A stretch of DNA of 24,393 bases from the NCBI GenBank assembly GCA_036514535.1, contig DATBWZ010000054.1, forward strand, positions 1 to 24,393. Direction: 5' to 3'. Source of the DNA: DATBWZ01 sp036514535. Lineage in GTDB: Bacteria; JAMCPX01; DATBWZ01. The position numbers were made by a program, and so were the translations under genes. Below, piece after piece: positions 1-8,636 of this stretch; the first letter of the stretch is position 1, and each line of letters begins with the position of its first letter. The notes beneath the pieces are model-generated. The model did no database searches and was not told the DNA's origin. It was given only the letters and a program-made list of their open reading frames with translations.

Positions 1-157
1 TTTAGGCGCCCCGATATATCCCGACCCAACAGCAAACCCTGCGCAGGCAATGGGCCGCGCAACAACTGAGTTCCAGAAGGCTCTTTATGATCGTCCGGCA
101 ACCAAATTCGCGGCATATCAGAGGGTTCTCTGCAACAAGTGCCACGCAAAAGATTAA
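1..157 (+). CDS. C-terminal end of a c-type cytochrome (partial)
   Basis: An open frame runs from base 2 to a TAA at 155-157, giving 51 residues of a protein whose start lies outside the window. It ends with CNKCH followed by only AKD, so a covalent haem-binding CXXCH motif sits almost at the C-terminus. That single motif supports a periplasmic or extracellular c-type cytochrome. The number of haems and the exact family cannot be judged from the fragment. A strong terminator follows 30 bases downstream, so this is the last gene of its transcript, although it faces the same way as the cytochrome-rich run after it. A chance CXXCH in an unrelated protein is possible but less likely given the neighbourhood. 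Confidence 0.6.
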   Translation, partial: LGAPIYPDPTANPAQAMGRATTEFQKALYDRPATKFAAYQRVLCNKCHAKD

Positions 158-187
158 TACACGCTTAACCTGGCATTTTTTAAAACG

Positions 188-211
188 GGCTGAAAAACAT
201 CAGCCTTTTTT
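188..211 (+). terminator. Rho-independent terminator after the partial cytochrome
   Basis: A perfect 6-bp stem (GGCTGA at 188-193, TCAGCC at 200-205) with a 6-base A-rich loop is followed directly by six T residues (206-211). It lies 30 bases after the stop of the upstream gene and ahead of a separate promoter for the next gene, so it separates two transcription units. Confidence 0.85.
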
Positions 212-213
212 AT

Positions 214-242
214 TTGAACTTTTAAGAAAATTGCTTTACTAT
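214..242 (+). promoter_or_regulatory. Putative sigma70-type promoter for the envelope/cytochrome gene run
   Basis: A -35-like TTGAAC (214-219) and a -10-like TACTAT (237-242) are separated by 17 bases; each matches the consensus at four of six positions. Transcription would begin near 249, just before an AGAGG ribosome-binding site at 255-259 and the ATG at 266. The location straight after a terminator supports it, but the AT-rich context makes chance matches likely. Confidence 0.45.
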
Positions 243-265
243 TTTAAAAACACTTAGAGGAAAAC

Positions 266-1690
266 ATGAATCTTATTTTTGTCAGGCGGGATTTTTTGGT
301 TATGTTCTTTCTCTCTCTTTCTCTTTTTTCAAATTGCCAGTTCAAGGATCAGCAATTAAAACCATCTCTTGAGAAAGATGGTGAAATTTTCGTGTATCTT
401 CAGCCTTTGCCACAGGAGGCAGCAAAGATTAATTTCAGCATAGAAGATATTCGTGCCATAAAAAGCGATGAAACAGAATACCCTATTTCTGTACTACTAT
501 CTGAATTCTCGGACAATAACACCAGAAGACAAAGGCTTATTTCCACTGGTTGGCTCCCGCCCGGTGATTACATTGGCTTAACATTCAGGGTCATAAAAGC
601 ATTCCTAAAAGTGGAGGATAAGAAAATGGCAGATTTACTAATACAGGACGCACCGCAGAAAATAGAGTTTAATTTTAATGTGAATGAAAAAAAAGCAACC
701 CTTATTTCCCTGTTGTTCAAATACAATAACTCCCTTCCGGACGGGGTTACTTTTACGCCGTCATTCTCTGCATTTATACCGGAGAAGCCTGTTACCGGGC
801 TTACAGGTTTTGTGACAAACTACCGCTCCAACAATATTACGGTATTTGACAAAAAATCCGGCGAGGTTAAGTCGGTTATTGAAACAGGGAGAGGACCTAT
901 GGGCATGGTCATTGACAGGCGACAAATGAGGGCGTATGTCGCCCTTTCAGAGGAAGACGCAATAGATGTCATTGATATAACAGCGGGAGAAATAATAACC
1001 AGGATAAAACTTTTTCCAGGCGATGCTCCACAGGAACTGGCGCTCACACCGAATCAAAAAATCCTTTTGTCCGCGAATACAGGCTCTGATACTTTAAGTA
1101 TAATAGATCCGGTCTCTTTCATTGAGTTAGCCAGGATAGACGCAGGCGACAGCCCAAATTCAGTCGTGATTGATCCTTCAGGAATCAGGGCTTATGTATT
1201 TAATACGTTTTCAGACAACATATCCGTCATAGATATCGCAGCCAGGGCTGTTGTTGCGAAAGTCAATTCTGATCCCAGACCCCTAAGGGGGGAGTTTAAC
1301 GCAAAGGGAAACAAGCTTTATGTGTTCCATAAATGGGCGCCATATTTTACAGTTATTGACCCTTTTACTTTTACAGTTGTCAAAAAGATCTTTGTTGGCT
1401 CTGAGGTAAGCTCTATAAAGGTTGATACTAATACAGACATGATATACATAGGCAGTATGGAGGATAAGTATATCAAGGTTTATGACCCCTTTTCTTTTAT
1501 CCCTGTCTATTCCATCTATTCCGGCGCAGGAGTAGATTACATGACAATAGATGGAGAAGAAAACAACCTGCATTTGATCCTCAATCAAAAAAATTCTTTT
1601 TTAATTGTCAATCTGATAAATAAAAAAATTGTTCATGAAACAGACGCAGGTGAAAACCCTTACTGGGTAACTGTAATGGGCGAGAGGTAA
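266..1690 (+). CDS. YVTN-type seven-bladed beta-propeller lipoprotein
   Basis: This is an exported 474-residue protein. A hydrophobic leader (about residues 10-23) ends at Cys24 in LFSNC, a non-ideal lipobox, so lipidation is likely rather than certain. Residues about 40-165 form a beta-rich domain whose pattern resembles DUF4382 (family assignment tentative). Residues about 172-474 hold seven propeller blades of roughly 42 residues, with recurring strands such as RAYVALSE, NISVIDI and KLYVFHK. This is the YVTN family found in surface and envelope proteins, usually acting as binding scaffolds. No enzymatic residues are recognisable. AGAGG at 255-259 sits well for the ATG at 266. The stop is only 5 bases from the likely start of the barrel gene, so the two are probably co-translated partners. 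A role as periplasmic or surface partner of the barrel and cytochromes is inference. Confidence 0.8.
   Translation: MNLIFVRRDFLVMFFLSLSLFSNCQFKDQQLKPSLEKDGEIFVYLQPLPQEAAKINFSIEDIRAIKSDETEYPISVLLSEFSDNNTRRQRLISTGWLPPGDYIGLTFRVIKAFLKVEDKKMADLLIQDAPQKIEFNFNVNEKKATLISLLFKYNNSLPDGVTFTPSFSAFIPEKPVTGLTGFVTNYRSNNITVFDKKSGEVKSVIETGRGPMGMVIDRRQMRAYVALSEEDAIDVIDITAGEIITRIKLFPGDAPQELALTPNQKILLSANTGSDTLSIIDPVSFIELARIDAGDSPNSVVIDPSGIRAYVFNTFSDNISVIDIAARAVVAKVNSDPRPLRGEFNAKGNKLYVFHKWAPYFTVIDPFTFTVVKKIFVGSEVSSIKVDTNTDMIYIGSMEDKYIKVYDPFSFIPVYSIYSGAGVDYMTIDGEENNLHLILNQKNSFLIVNLINKKIVHETDAGENPYWVTVMGER
1682..1687 (+). promoter_or_regulatory. Ribosome-binding site pointing to a non-ATG start for the barrel gene
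   Basis: GAGAGG at 1682-1687 lies inside the last codons of the upstream gene. It is 8 bases before an ATC at 1696, which opens an in-frame Lys-Lys plus hydrophobic signal peptide. No ATG, GTG or TTG occurs at a suitable spacing, so the site argues for initiation at a rare codon (ATC 1696, or less well ATA 1690). Confidence 0.5.
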
Positions 1691-1695
1691 TATTT

Positions 1696-3864
1696 ATCAA
1701 AAAAATCCTTTTTCTCTTTTTTCTGTTACTGTTCAACATTGCAGGATTGCAGCGTGCGGCAATGGCTGATGGAATAAACGGTTTTTTAGAATTCAACTAC
1801 AGCAACCTTAATTCAGAATCAGAAGATGCGGATGGCGTTCTTGCGCGGACGAAAACGGAAAATTTCCTGCAAAGATACAACCTTTCCCTGAACAGAAAAA
1901 TCTACCCAAATCTTACACTAATGGGCGGGGGCATATTTGAGCAAACCAGGACAGAATTCAAAATAGATGGCAACGAAACAGAATCAACCCTTACTAAAAT
2001 CAGCCCATTCGTTGACCTGAGGCTGAGCACTCAGTCGTATAATGCCGGAATCAGTTACAACAGAAGGGAGGAAACCCAGAAAAATGCCGGGGCGCCGGCC
2101 ATTCCCCGCATTAGGGACAGTTACACCTCAATATTGGGATTAAAACCGGAAGGACTGCCAACTTTAAACATACAGTTCAGCAGATCAAATATTTTTGATA
2201 AAGAACATTCTATCCAGGACCAGGTGAATGACCATGTATTGATCGGGTCAAGATATTTGATTAAACAACTGGATCTGAGATACCAGACAACCTACAGCGA
2301 TTTAAAAGATAACCTGAAAGATCTTGAAATTCAGGACATTAACCACATTGGAAATATAACTTATTCCAATCAATACTTTAAAAAAAAAGTTTCTCTGGCA
2401 ACAAATTACAATATTGCGTATCAAAAAACAAAAACATCCAGAAAAGGCACGGGCGAGACACTGTTTCAGGCATTCCCCTTGGCAGGGCTGTCTGCGATAG
2501 ACGATACCCCTTTGGACGGCAGTCTGGATAGCAACCAGGGTCTTATAGATGGCGACCTCGCCATAGGCAGCGGAATAAATATAGGACTGCTGCCGCCTGG
2601 CAGCGATGTCAGGCAGAGAAACCTTGGACTTGATTTCTTTAACGAAACCGAGATAAATACAATACTCGTATGGATTGACAGGGAGATTCCCGGAGATATC
2701 GCAGTTTCTTTCAGATGGAACGTGTACACAAGCAGCGATAATGTAAACTGGGTCCTCTATCAGACAATTGAAAATGCTCCATTCGGGACCTTTGAGAACC
2801 GCGTTGAAATAGATTTTCCAAATGTAAAAACCAGATACATCAAGATTGTAGTCAGTCCGATTGCCATCACAGTGCCAGGGGCGACGGACTATCCATACAT
2901 TTACATAACAGAACTCCAGGCTTTCTTAAGAAAACCCGCTGACGAAGTAAGGGGGAGTGTTTCCAGAAGCGCACATATATACAACCTCAATGTCAGAACC
3001 AGGCTTTTGGATACGCCATCCCTTTACCATAACTTATTTTTCCTGTTTTCCTTATCAGAGCCATCATCTCTGCTAAGATACGCAATATCCAATGCTCTTT
3101 CCCTGTCGCATAAGTTCAGCAGGGTCTATTCTATTAATGCAATGACTGCTTTAGATATTAACAAGGAAACCGTGGGGAACACAATTGCATACACATACAG
3201 CACCATGATGACAGTGCAACCAGTCAATGCCCTGATCCATAACCTTGTTTTCAGCGGCCGCTATTCAAATAGTCCTGGAACATTCAGCGTCTTTCATTCC
3301 TTCTTTCTCAACAACTTTGCGGAACTATATAAGGGAATAAGCACTGCTTTGTCCGGGGGAATTAGTTCTGCAAGCTCAAACCCTGGCGAAGACACAAAAT
3401 CCGTTATTATCAATTCTGGAACTACCCTTGTGCCTCACAAATCCATGACTATAAACCTTAACTACTCTGATACAGCGACAAAGCAATCAGGCGGAGCGCT
3501 GGGGAAAACCTATACCTTTACCAAAAGAAGCGAAGTTACCATGGCGTATAACCCGCTCAGAGCTGTATATCTTTTTACTTCATTGGCAATACTGGTAGAA
3601 AAGGGGCAGAAAACTTCCACTACCCAAAGTTACGGCGCCAATTGGTCTCCTTTGCGCGACGGCGCCCTCTTGGTTAACATCTCATACAGCGAGAACTTAA
3701 GATCCAGCGATAAGGCGATGGAGCGCGCAATAACTCCAAGTCTAAGATGGAATATGACTGCGCATTCCATCTTGGATCTTTCCTATATCCACACAGAAAG
3801 CGAATCCGTATCCTATACAAACGGGACTAAGGGTTTAAATGCAAATTTACGGGTGTCTTTCTGA
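1696..3864 (+). CDS. Outer-membrane beta-barrel protein with embedded F5/8C (discoidin-like) domain
   Basis: From ATC 1696 the protein has 722 residues. The first canonical start (TTG 1747) would remove the evident signal peptide, whose I-K-K-I-L-F-L-F-F core is encoded at 1696-1722, so I extend upstream to a rare start codon. The body is rich in alternating polar/aromatic strands and ends LRVSF with a terminal Phe, the classic outer-membrane barrel signature. Residues about 273-413 interrupt this with a domain resembling galactose-binding-like F5/8 type C modules: LIDGD near the start, WNVYTSSDNVNW, then RYIKIVVSP and TELQAF. Barrel length is similar to MtrB/PioB-type porins of porin-cytochrome complexes, but I cannot show homology. 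Its position upstream of two multihaem cytochromes suggests it could house or dock them; this is inference. TonB-box and plug features are not visible. Confidence 0.7.
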   Translation: MKKILFLFFLLLFNIAGLQRAAMADGINGFLEFNYSNLNSESEDADGVLARTKTENFLQRYNLSLNRKIYPNLTLMGGGIFEQTRTEFKIDGNETESTLTKISPFVDLRLSTQSYNAGISYNRREETQKNAGAPAIPRIRDSYTSILGLKPEGLPTLNIQFSRSNIFDKEHSIQDQVNDHVLIGSRYLIKQLDLRYQTTYSDLKDNLKDLEIQDINHIGNITYSNQYFKKKVSLATNYNIAYQKTKTSRKGTGETLFQAFPLAGLSAIDDTPLDGSLDSNQGLIDGDLAIGSGINIGLLPPGSDVRQRNLGLDFFNETEINTILVWIDREIPGDIAVSFRWNVYTSSDNVNWVLYQTIENAPFGTFENRVEIDFPNVKTRYIKIVVSPIAITVPGATDYPYIYITELQAFLRKPADEVRGSVSRSAHIYNLNVRTRLLDTPSLYHNLFFLFSLSEPSSLLRYAISNALSLSHKFSRVYSINAMTALDINKETVGNTIAYTYSTMMTVQPVNALIHNLVFSGRYSNSPGTFSVFHSFFLNNFAELYKGISTALSGGISSASSNPGEDTKSVIINSGTTLVPHKSMTINLNYSDTATKQSGGALGKTYTFTKRSEVTMAYNPLRAVYLFTSLAILVEKGQKTSTTQSYGANWSPLRDGALLVNISYSENLRSSDKAMERAITPSLRWNMTAHSILDLSYIHTESESVSYTNGTKGLNANLRVSF

Positions 3865-3896
3865 TACTGGAATGGATAAAAAACAAGCGGTTAAGT

Positions 3897-3924
3897 TTGC
3901 AAATTTTCAAAGAGCAATTAAAAT
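3897..3924 (+). promoter_or_regulatory. Possible internal promoter before the fused membrane/synthase gene
   Basis: TTGCAA (3897-3902) and TAAAAT (3919-3924) are 16 bases apart within the 82-base gap between the barrel gene and the next gene. The match is fair but the gap is AT-rich. No terminator is visible in the gap, so read-through from upstream is also expected. Confidence 0.3.
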
Positions 3925-3946
3925 AAATTAATACAAAGAGAAACCT

Positions 3947-6900
3947 ATGCAACCTTCAATTTTATTGCCAATTTACACAATGTTCTTTCTGTCAGGCGCG
4001 GCTGCCTTAATGTATCAGGTACTATGGGTTCGCTCGCTGAGCCTTGTTTTCGGCGGTTCCCATCTTGCGGTTACCACTGTGTTATCAATTTTTATGGCAG
4101 GGCTTGCTATCGGGGGTTACGCCACAGGCAGGATTATTGATAATAAGAAAAAACCATTAATGGTATATGGACTGCTTGAAATAGGCGTAGCCATATTTGC
4201 TGTAATATTTATGGCGTTGATCAAGTGTTATCCCTTTATTTACATCGCCCTTGCCAAGAACAAAGATAACAGCATCCTTTACCTTTCATTCATACGGGTA
4301 CTATTTTCAGTAATCGCGCTTATAATTCCCGCAATCCTTATGGGAGGCACCCTTCCGGCATTATCCAGATTTGTTTCCCATTCACCGGAAAATCTCAGAA
4401 ATCACCTATCTTTCCTATACGGCATTAATACGCTGGGCGCAGTGTTTGGAGCAATAGCTGCCGGCTTTTTCCTGCCGCTCTTTTATACTGTCAGCGTAAA
4501 CATGAAAATAGCGATCCTGATTAATTTACTTATAGGTATCGTAAGTCTTCTGCTGCAAAACAAAACAACAACCGCACCTGCAGATGAGAGAATACCAACA
4601 GAAGAAACAGCGCAATCCCATGCAAATACATCCCCTGGCTACCGGCTGGGAGGTAAAAACCCGTTTCAGATGAAGTTGGTTCTCTGGGGCATAGGGATCA
4701 GCGGATTCTGCGCCCTCGGTTATGAAGTGCTCTGGACACGGATGCTTGCAATTGTTGTCGGAGGAAGCGTTATTGGTTTTACTATTATGCTTGTAGCTTT
4801 TCTCACTGGAATTGCCCTTGGCAGCGCTGCATACGGATTAATGCCGGTTGCTCTTAATACAAAAAACAAGGGAACAACAACCTCAGTTTTCTGGTTCGGC
4901 GTAGTCCAGGTTATCATCGGAATTACCGCATTTCTTGTAACCCTATATATCCGAGATCTACCGTTAAACGCTATACGCATACAAAATTATCTTCATACAA
5001 CCGGGCTGGGTATTTTCCGGGTAAGGGTCATCTCCAGTTTCATGCTTGCTTTTCTGTATATGGTCGTGCCTGCCTTTTTCATGGGATTGGCATTCCCATT
5101 GGCTGGGAAAATTCATGCCGAATATAAAAGAACTGTCGGACGCGCTGTTGGCGAGGTGCTGGCATATAATACAATTGGAGCTATCCTCGGCGCTGCGGTC
5201 AGCGGATTTGCCCTCATATATATCCTGGGCATTGAAAGGTCACTCCAGATACTGATAATTATCAATTTAGGATTGGGATTACTGGTTATCTCCAGCACAA
5301 AAAACAAGATGGCATTAAACTGGGCAATCTCAGGAATTACAGCGCTTATGCTGTTTTTCTTCACAATAGACCGCGCCCATTTAAGAATGTGGGATACAAA
5401 ATACTTTGCTATTTATCGTAACAATCAGCCAGAGGCTTTCCGCACACCCGAAATGATTAAGGAAGCCCTGAACAACACCGATGTTTTATATTATGCAGAG
5501 GGCGTTGAAGCAATTGTAAGCTCAATCAGGGTAAAAGGCGGCGACCAGGCATTCCTTACCAATGGCAGAACTGAAGCGTCATCCAGACTGGAAGGTCAGC
5601 AATGCCAGTACACACTGGGGCACCTGCCCATGCTGCTTCACAAAGACCCCAAAAAAGTACTGGTCGTTGGCCTCGGAAGCGGCATGACGCTGGGAGCAAC
5701 CTCTGTATATCCAAATGTGGAAAAACTTACGCTTGTTGAAATAGAACCAAAGGTGTTAGGCGTGGCAAGGACATTCGGAGAGTATAATCGCCATGTTCTT
5801 GACAATTCAAAACTGAAAATAATTTTTAATGACGGACGGAATTTTCTTCTGACCACAAAAGACAAGTATGATATAATAACAGCTGATCCAATCCATCCGT
5901 GGTTTAGAGGAGCAGGATATCTTTATAGCGCCGAATATTTTAAAACAGCATCTGAACATCTTAACCCCGGGGGAATAATCTGCCAATGGCTGCCAATTTA
6001 CGAACTTACCCCGGATGACCTGCGAAGCGTTACAAAAACCTTTACAGAGAACTTTAAATACGCAATGATGTGGCTAACCCACAATGATGCTGAACTCGTC
6101 GGAAGCAATTCTCCCATCTTAATTGACGAAGCAGAGATTGGAAGGCGGATCGCACAACCTGAAATATCCGGCGATCTCAAGAGGGTTATGATGGGTTCGG
6201 CCGATGAATTTTTAAGTTATTTTGTAATGGGAACAGAGGGACTTAAAGCCTTCAGCAATAGCGGTATAATCAATACAGATGATAATTTGTATCTGGAATT
6301 TTCCGCGCCTTTTTCCATTGGCATGGCGCATCTTATGGAGGATAATGTAAATGCTATTTTAAAACACAGGGAGAGCATTGTGCCTTATTTACGTCAGGAT
6401 AGTGATGTCAAAAACAAACAGAAGGCGGAGAAAAAATGGAAAATCTATACGGAAGCTGCCAAAGCTGCAAGCAAAGCACAAGCGATCTTCCTCGGTGACA
6501 AAATTAAATCTCCGGAGTTAAAACTTCTGATGGAAGAACTGAATAATAAATATCCATGGTTCGCTCCCGCCAGATTCTTAAAAAATGAATACATGGCTGA
6601 ACTTAATAAGGAGCCAAGGTTGATTCAAAAAGCAGGATTTATTCTCATGAACAAGCTCGGGGCGAAGGTTTTAGTGGAAATCTCCGCTGTATTTGTTCCT
6701 GTCAGCAACGATCGGGCATCTATTGTTTTCGTAGATAATGAAGCCATGGTTATTTATGGTCAATTGGATATTCCAAATCCGACGCCAGAAGAATTCATAA
6801 AACATTTTGCAGATAATGTTATGCTTGATATTTTGGCTGTCTATCGTAAAGAAGAAAAAATCTCTCCCGCACAGAAGGGAGTGTTTCCGCCGGAAGAACC

Positions 6901-6970
6901 GACTCTGAAAAAGATAGAAAAGATTATCTCACAAAAAATACAGGAGAATGCATTCCATGCAAAGAATTAA
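3947..6970 (+). CDS. Fused multi-pass membrane protein / spermidine-synthase-like protein
   Basis: This is a 1007-residue protein of the fused MFS/spermidine synthase type. The N-terminal half (about 1-490) is strongly hydrophobic and internally duplicated: ALMYQVLWVRSLSLVFGG near residue 20 recurs as ALGYEVLWTRMLAIVVGG near residue 255. Residues about 515-735 form a Rossmann aminopropyltransferase/methyltransferase-like domain, with glycine motif GLGSGM (575-580), E598 in LVEIEP, D629 in DGRNF, and TADPIHPW (D647). In true spermidine synthases the last segment carries a D-x-x-D pair. Here the first Asp aligns with Ile644, so classic polyamine synthesis is doubtful. Residues about 740-1007 are a soluble tail I do not recognise. 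The weak site AAGAGA precedes ATG 3947. The next gene follows after 18 bases. Substrate is unknown; a role in modifying or exporting something for the envelope proteins nearby is inference. Confidence 0.8.
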   Translation: MQPSILLPIYTMFFLSGAAALMYQVLWVRSLSLVFGGSHLAVTTVLSIFMAGLAIGGYATGRIIDNKKKPLMVYGLLEIGVAIFAVIFMALIKCYPFIYIALAKNKDNSILYLSFIRVLFSVIALIIPAILMGGTLPALSRFVSHSPENLRNHLSFLYGINTLGAVFGAIAAGFFLPLFYTVSVNMKIAILINLLIGIVSLLLQNKTTTAPADERIPTEETAQSHANTSPGYRLGGKNPFQMKLVLWGIGISGFCALGYEVLWTRMLAIVVGGSVIGFTIMLVAFLTGIALGSAAYGLMPVALNTKNKGTTTSVFWFGVVQVIIGITAFLVTLYIRDLPLNAIRIQNYLHTTGLGIFRVRVISSFMLAFLYMVVPAFFMGLAFPLAGKIHAEYKRTVGRAVGEVLAYNTIGAILGAAVSGFALIYILGIERSLQILIIINLGLGLLVISSTKNKMALNWAISGITALMLFFFTIDRAHLRMWDTKYFAIYRNNQPEAFRTPEMIKEALNNTDVLYYAEGVEAIVSSIRVKGGDQAFLTNGRTEASSRLEGQQCQYTLGHLPMLLHKDPKKVLVVGLGSGMTLGATSVYPNVEKLTLVEIEPKVLGVARTFGEYNRHVLDNSKLKIIFNDGRNFLLTTKDKYDIITADPIHPWFRGAGYLYSAEYFKTASEHLNPGGIICQWLPIYELTPDDLRSVTKTFTENFKYAMMWLTHNDAELVGSNSPILIDEAEIGRRIAQPEISGDLKRVMMGSADEFLSYFVMGTEGLKAFSNSGIINTDDNLYLEFSAPFSIGMAHLMEDNVNAILKHRESIVPYLRQDSDVKNKQKAEKKWKIYTEAAKAASKAQAIFLGDKIKSPELKLLMEELNNKYPWFAPARFLKNEYMAELNKEPRLIQKAGFILMNKLGAKVLVEISAVFVPVSNDRASIVFVDNEAMVIYGQLDIPNPTPEEFIKHFADNVMLDILAVYRKEEKISPAQKGVFPPEEPTLKKIEKIISQKIQENAFHAKN

Positions 6971-6988
6971 AATCTGCGGAGCCAAAAC

Positions 6989-7543
6989 ATGAATCTAAAA
7001 AAACATCTATTGATTTTAATTATGGCATCCTTATTAAGTTGTTATACCAGAGTATATCGCGATATCAACATGGATTTCGGAGTAGTGAGGACAGTGGTTG
7101 TCATGCCCCTTGTAAATCTTTCAAGCAATCAGATGGCGGCAGAAAGAGTGCGGGATGTATTCATAACCATGCTGTTAGCTGCAAGCGAACTCTATGTACT
7201 GCCCCCGGGCGAGGTTGCGCGCAGTATTTCCATGGCAGGCATCCAGAATCCAACTGCTCCCACGGCAGCAGATATTATAAAACTCGGCAATATCACAAAG
7301 GCAGATACTGTAATCACCGGGACCGTTAAGGAATACGGAGAAGTTAGATCAGGCACAGCAACTTCTAATGTTATTTCAATAAGCATACAAATGGCAGAGA
7401 CACAAACCGGAAGGGTCGTATGGTCCGCATCTACCACAAGGGGCGGAATCGGAATCACAGACAGGCTCTTTGGCGGTGGAGGCAAACCGATGAATGACAT
7501 TACTGAAAAGGCGATAAATGACCTTATCCATGAACTTTTTTAA
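6989..7543 (+). CDS. Lipoprotein of the CsgG/LpoB/GNA1162-like type
   Basis: The 184-residue product has a short signal peptide ending in the good lipobox LLSC (Cys18). The mature part follows the pattern of the TolB-N/CsgG-like alpha/beta fold: a first strand VVVMPLVNLS, a helix with RVRDVF, a strand ending YVLPP, then ADTVITGTVKEYG, a long strand pair and VVWSASTTRGG. Families with this plan include CsgG, LpoB and the GNA1162/DUF799 lipoproteins, which work at the inner face of the outer membrane in secretion or as activators. The specific family is not settled. GGAG at 6978 region gives the ribosome-binding site for ATG 6989. The next gene, a lipoprotein with two domains of the same type, overlaps its 3' end, suggesting that the two products act together. 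Confidence 0.7.
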   Translation: MNLKKHLLILIMASLLSCYTRVYRDINMDFGVVRTVVVMPLVNLSSNQMAAERVRDVFITMLLAASELYVLPPGEVARSISMAGIQNPTAPTAADIIKLGNITKADTVITGTVKEYGEVRSGTATSNVISISIQMAETQTGRVVWSASTTRGGIGITDRLFGGGGKPMNDITEKAINDLIHELF

Positions 7544-8636
7544 AGTATTTTTTCTCTTCACTATCGGTCTCCTTCACCTTTTAGGGTGCGCTGGGGTAAA
7601 AGAAACGGTCAGGGACAATACCTCTTTGGAAGTAATTGACTTCCATATAGCTGTCTTACCCGTTGAAAATCTGAGCGGAAAGCCTGCCCCGTTAACAGAA
7701 ATAAGACAGATGCTTATAAACAAAATTAAAATACTGGGATTGGATATTCTGGAAGACGAGTTTCTTGACTGGTTTATGGAACAGAACAGAATCAGATATA
7801 CCGGCGGAATAGACAGCGCAACAGCCAAATCGTTTAAAGAAGAGATGGGGGCTGATGCCGTACTCATCACTTCACTGGAATTCTATGATGCAGAATATCC
7901 TCCAAAGATCGCTCTGATCTCCCGCCTGGTTTCCACTGGCGATAAACCGGTAATCCTGTGGATGGACGGAACAGGACTGACAGGAGACGATGCACCGGGT
8001 ATCCTGGGGCTTGGGTTAATAGATAATCCGCTGGTGATTCAGGATAACGCCATTATAAATATTGCGGTTTCCCTGTCTCGATATATTACAGGCAGGCTAA
8101 AAAACACCAATGCCTATAATGTGAAATTCCGTCCCAGGATATATTACCGTTCACCATTATTGCATGCATCCAGCGAATATACCATAGCCCTTATTCCATT
8201 TCTAAATAAAAGCAGCAGGAAAAATGCCGGAGAGATAGTGATGCTGCATTTTGCCAAAGAATTAATGAAAATGAAAAATTTTGAAATTATTGAACCAGGT
8301 ATAACAAGGCAGAGCCTCCTTAACTTCAGGATTATGATGAGCAGCGGGATTTCCATTGCCGATACCGACCTGCTTTCCAATACATTGGATGCCGATTTGA
8401 TTCTGACCGGCACAGTGATGGACTATCAGGATTACGAAGGCACATGGGGAACACCAAAGGTGAATTTCTATACTCTCGTGATAGAGAGAAAAAGCAAAAG
8501 GGTATTCTGGATATCAAGCAGTGATAATAGGGGCGATGACGGGGTTTTCTTTTTTAATTTAGGAAGAATAAATACTGCTCACGCAATGACGTCAAAAATG
8601 GCAAACAGTGTTGTAAAAATAATGGAGGGAAGATGA
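7518..8636 (+). CDS. Lipoprotein with two tandem CsgG/LpoB-like domains
   Basis: This 372-residue protein has a signal peptide ending LLGC (Cys24). Two related halves follow. The first opens with IAVLPVENLSG (about residue 44) and includes GADAVLITSLEFYD. The second opens with IALIPFLNKSS (about residue 223) and includes DADLILTGTVMDYQDYEG and VFWISSS. Both repeat the strand-helix plan of the upstream lipoprotein, so the pair carries three copies of the domain. The gene overlaps the upstream one by 26 bases if ATG 7518 is used (AAGG at 7507-7510), or by 14 bases from ATG 7530, which keeps the same signal peptide. Its stop overlaps the next start as ATGA. A structural or activator role in the outer membrane is inferred; no catalytic motif is visible. 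Confidence 0.65.
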   Translation: MTLSMNFFKVFFLFTIGLLHLLGCAGVKETVRDNTSLEVIDFHIAVLPVENLSGKPAPLTEIRQMLINKIKILGLDILEDEFLDWFMEQNRIRYTGGIDSATAKSFKEEMGADAVLITSLEFYDAEYPPKIALISRLVSTGDKPVILWMDGTGLTGDDAPGILGLGLIDNPLVIQDNAIINIAVSLSRYITGRLKNTNAYNVKFRPRIYYRSPLLHASSEYTIALIPFLNKSSRKNAGEIVMLHFAKELMKMKNFEIIEPGITRQSLLNFRIMMSSGISIADTDLLSNTLDADLILTGTVMDYQDYEGTWGTPKVNFYTLVIERKSKRVFWISSSDNRGDDGVFFFNLGRINTAHAMTSKMANSVVKIMEGR

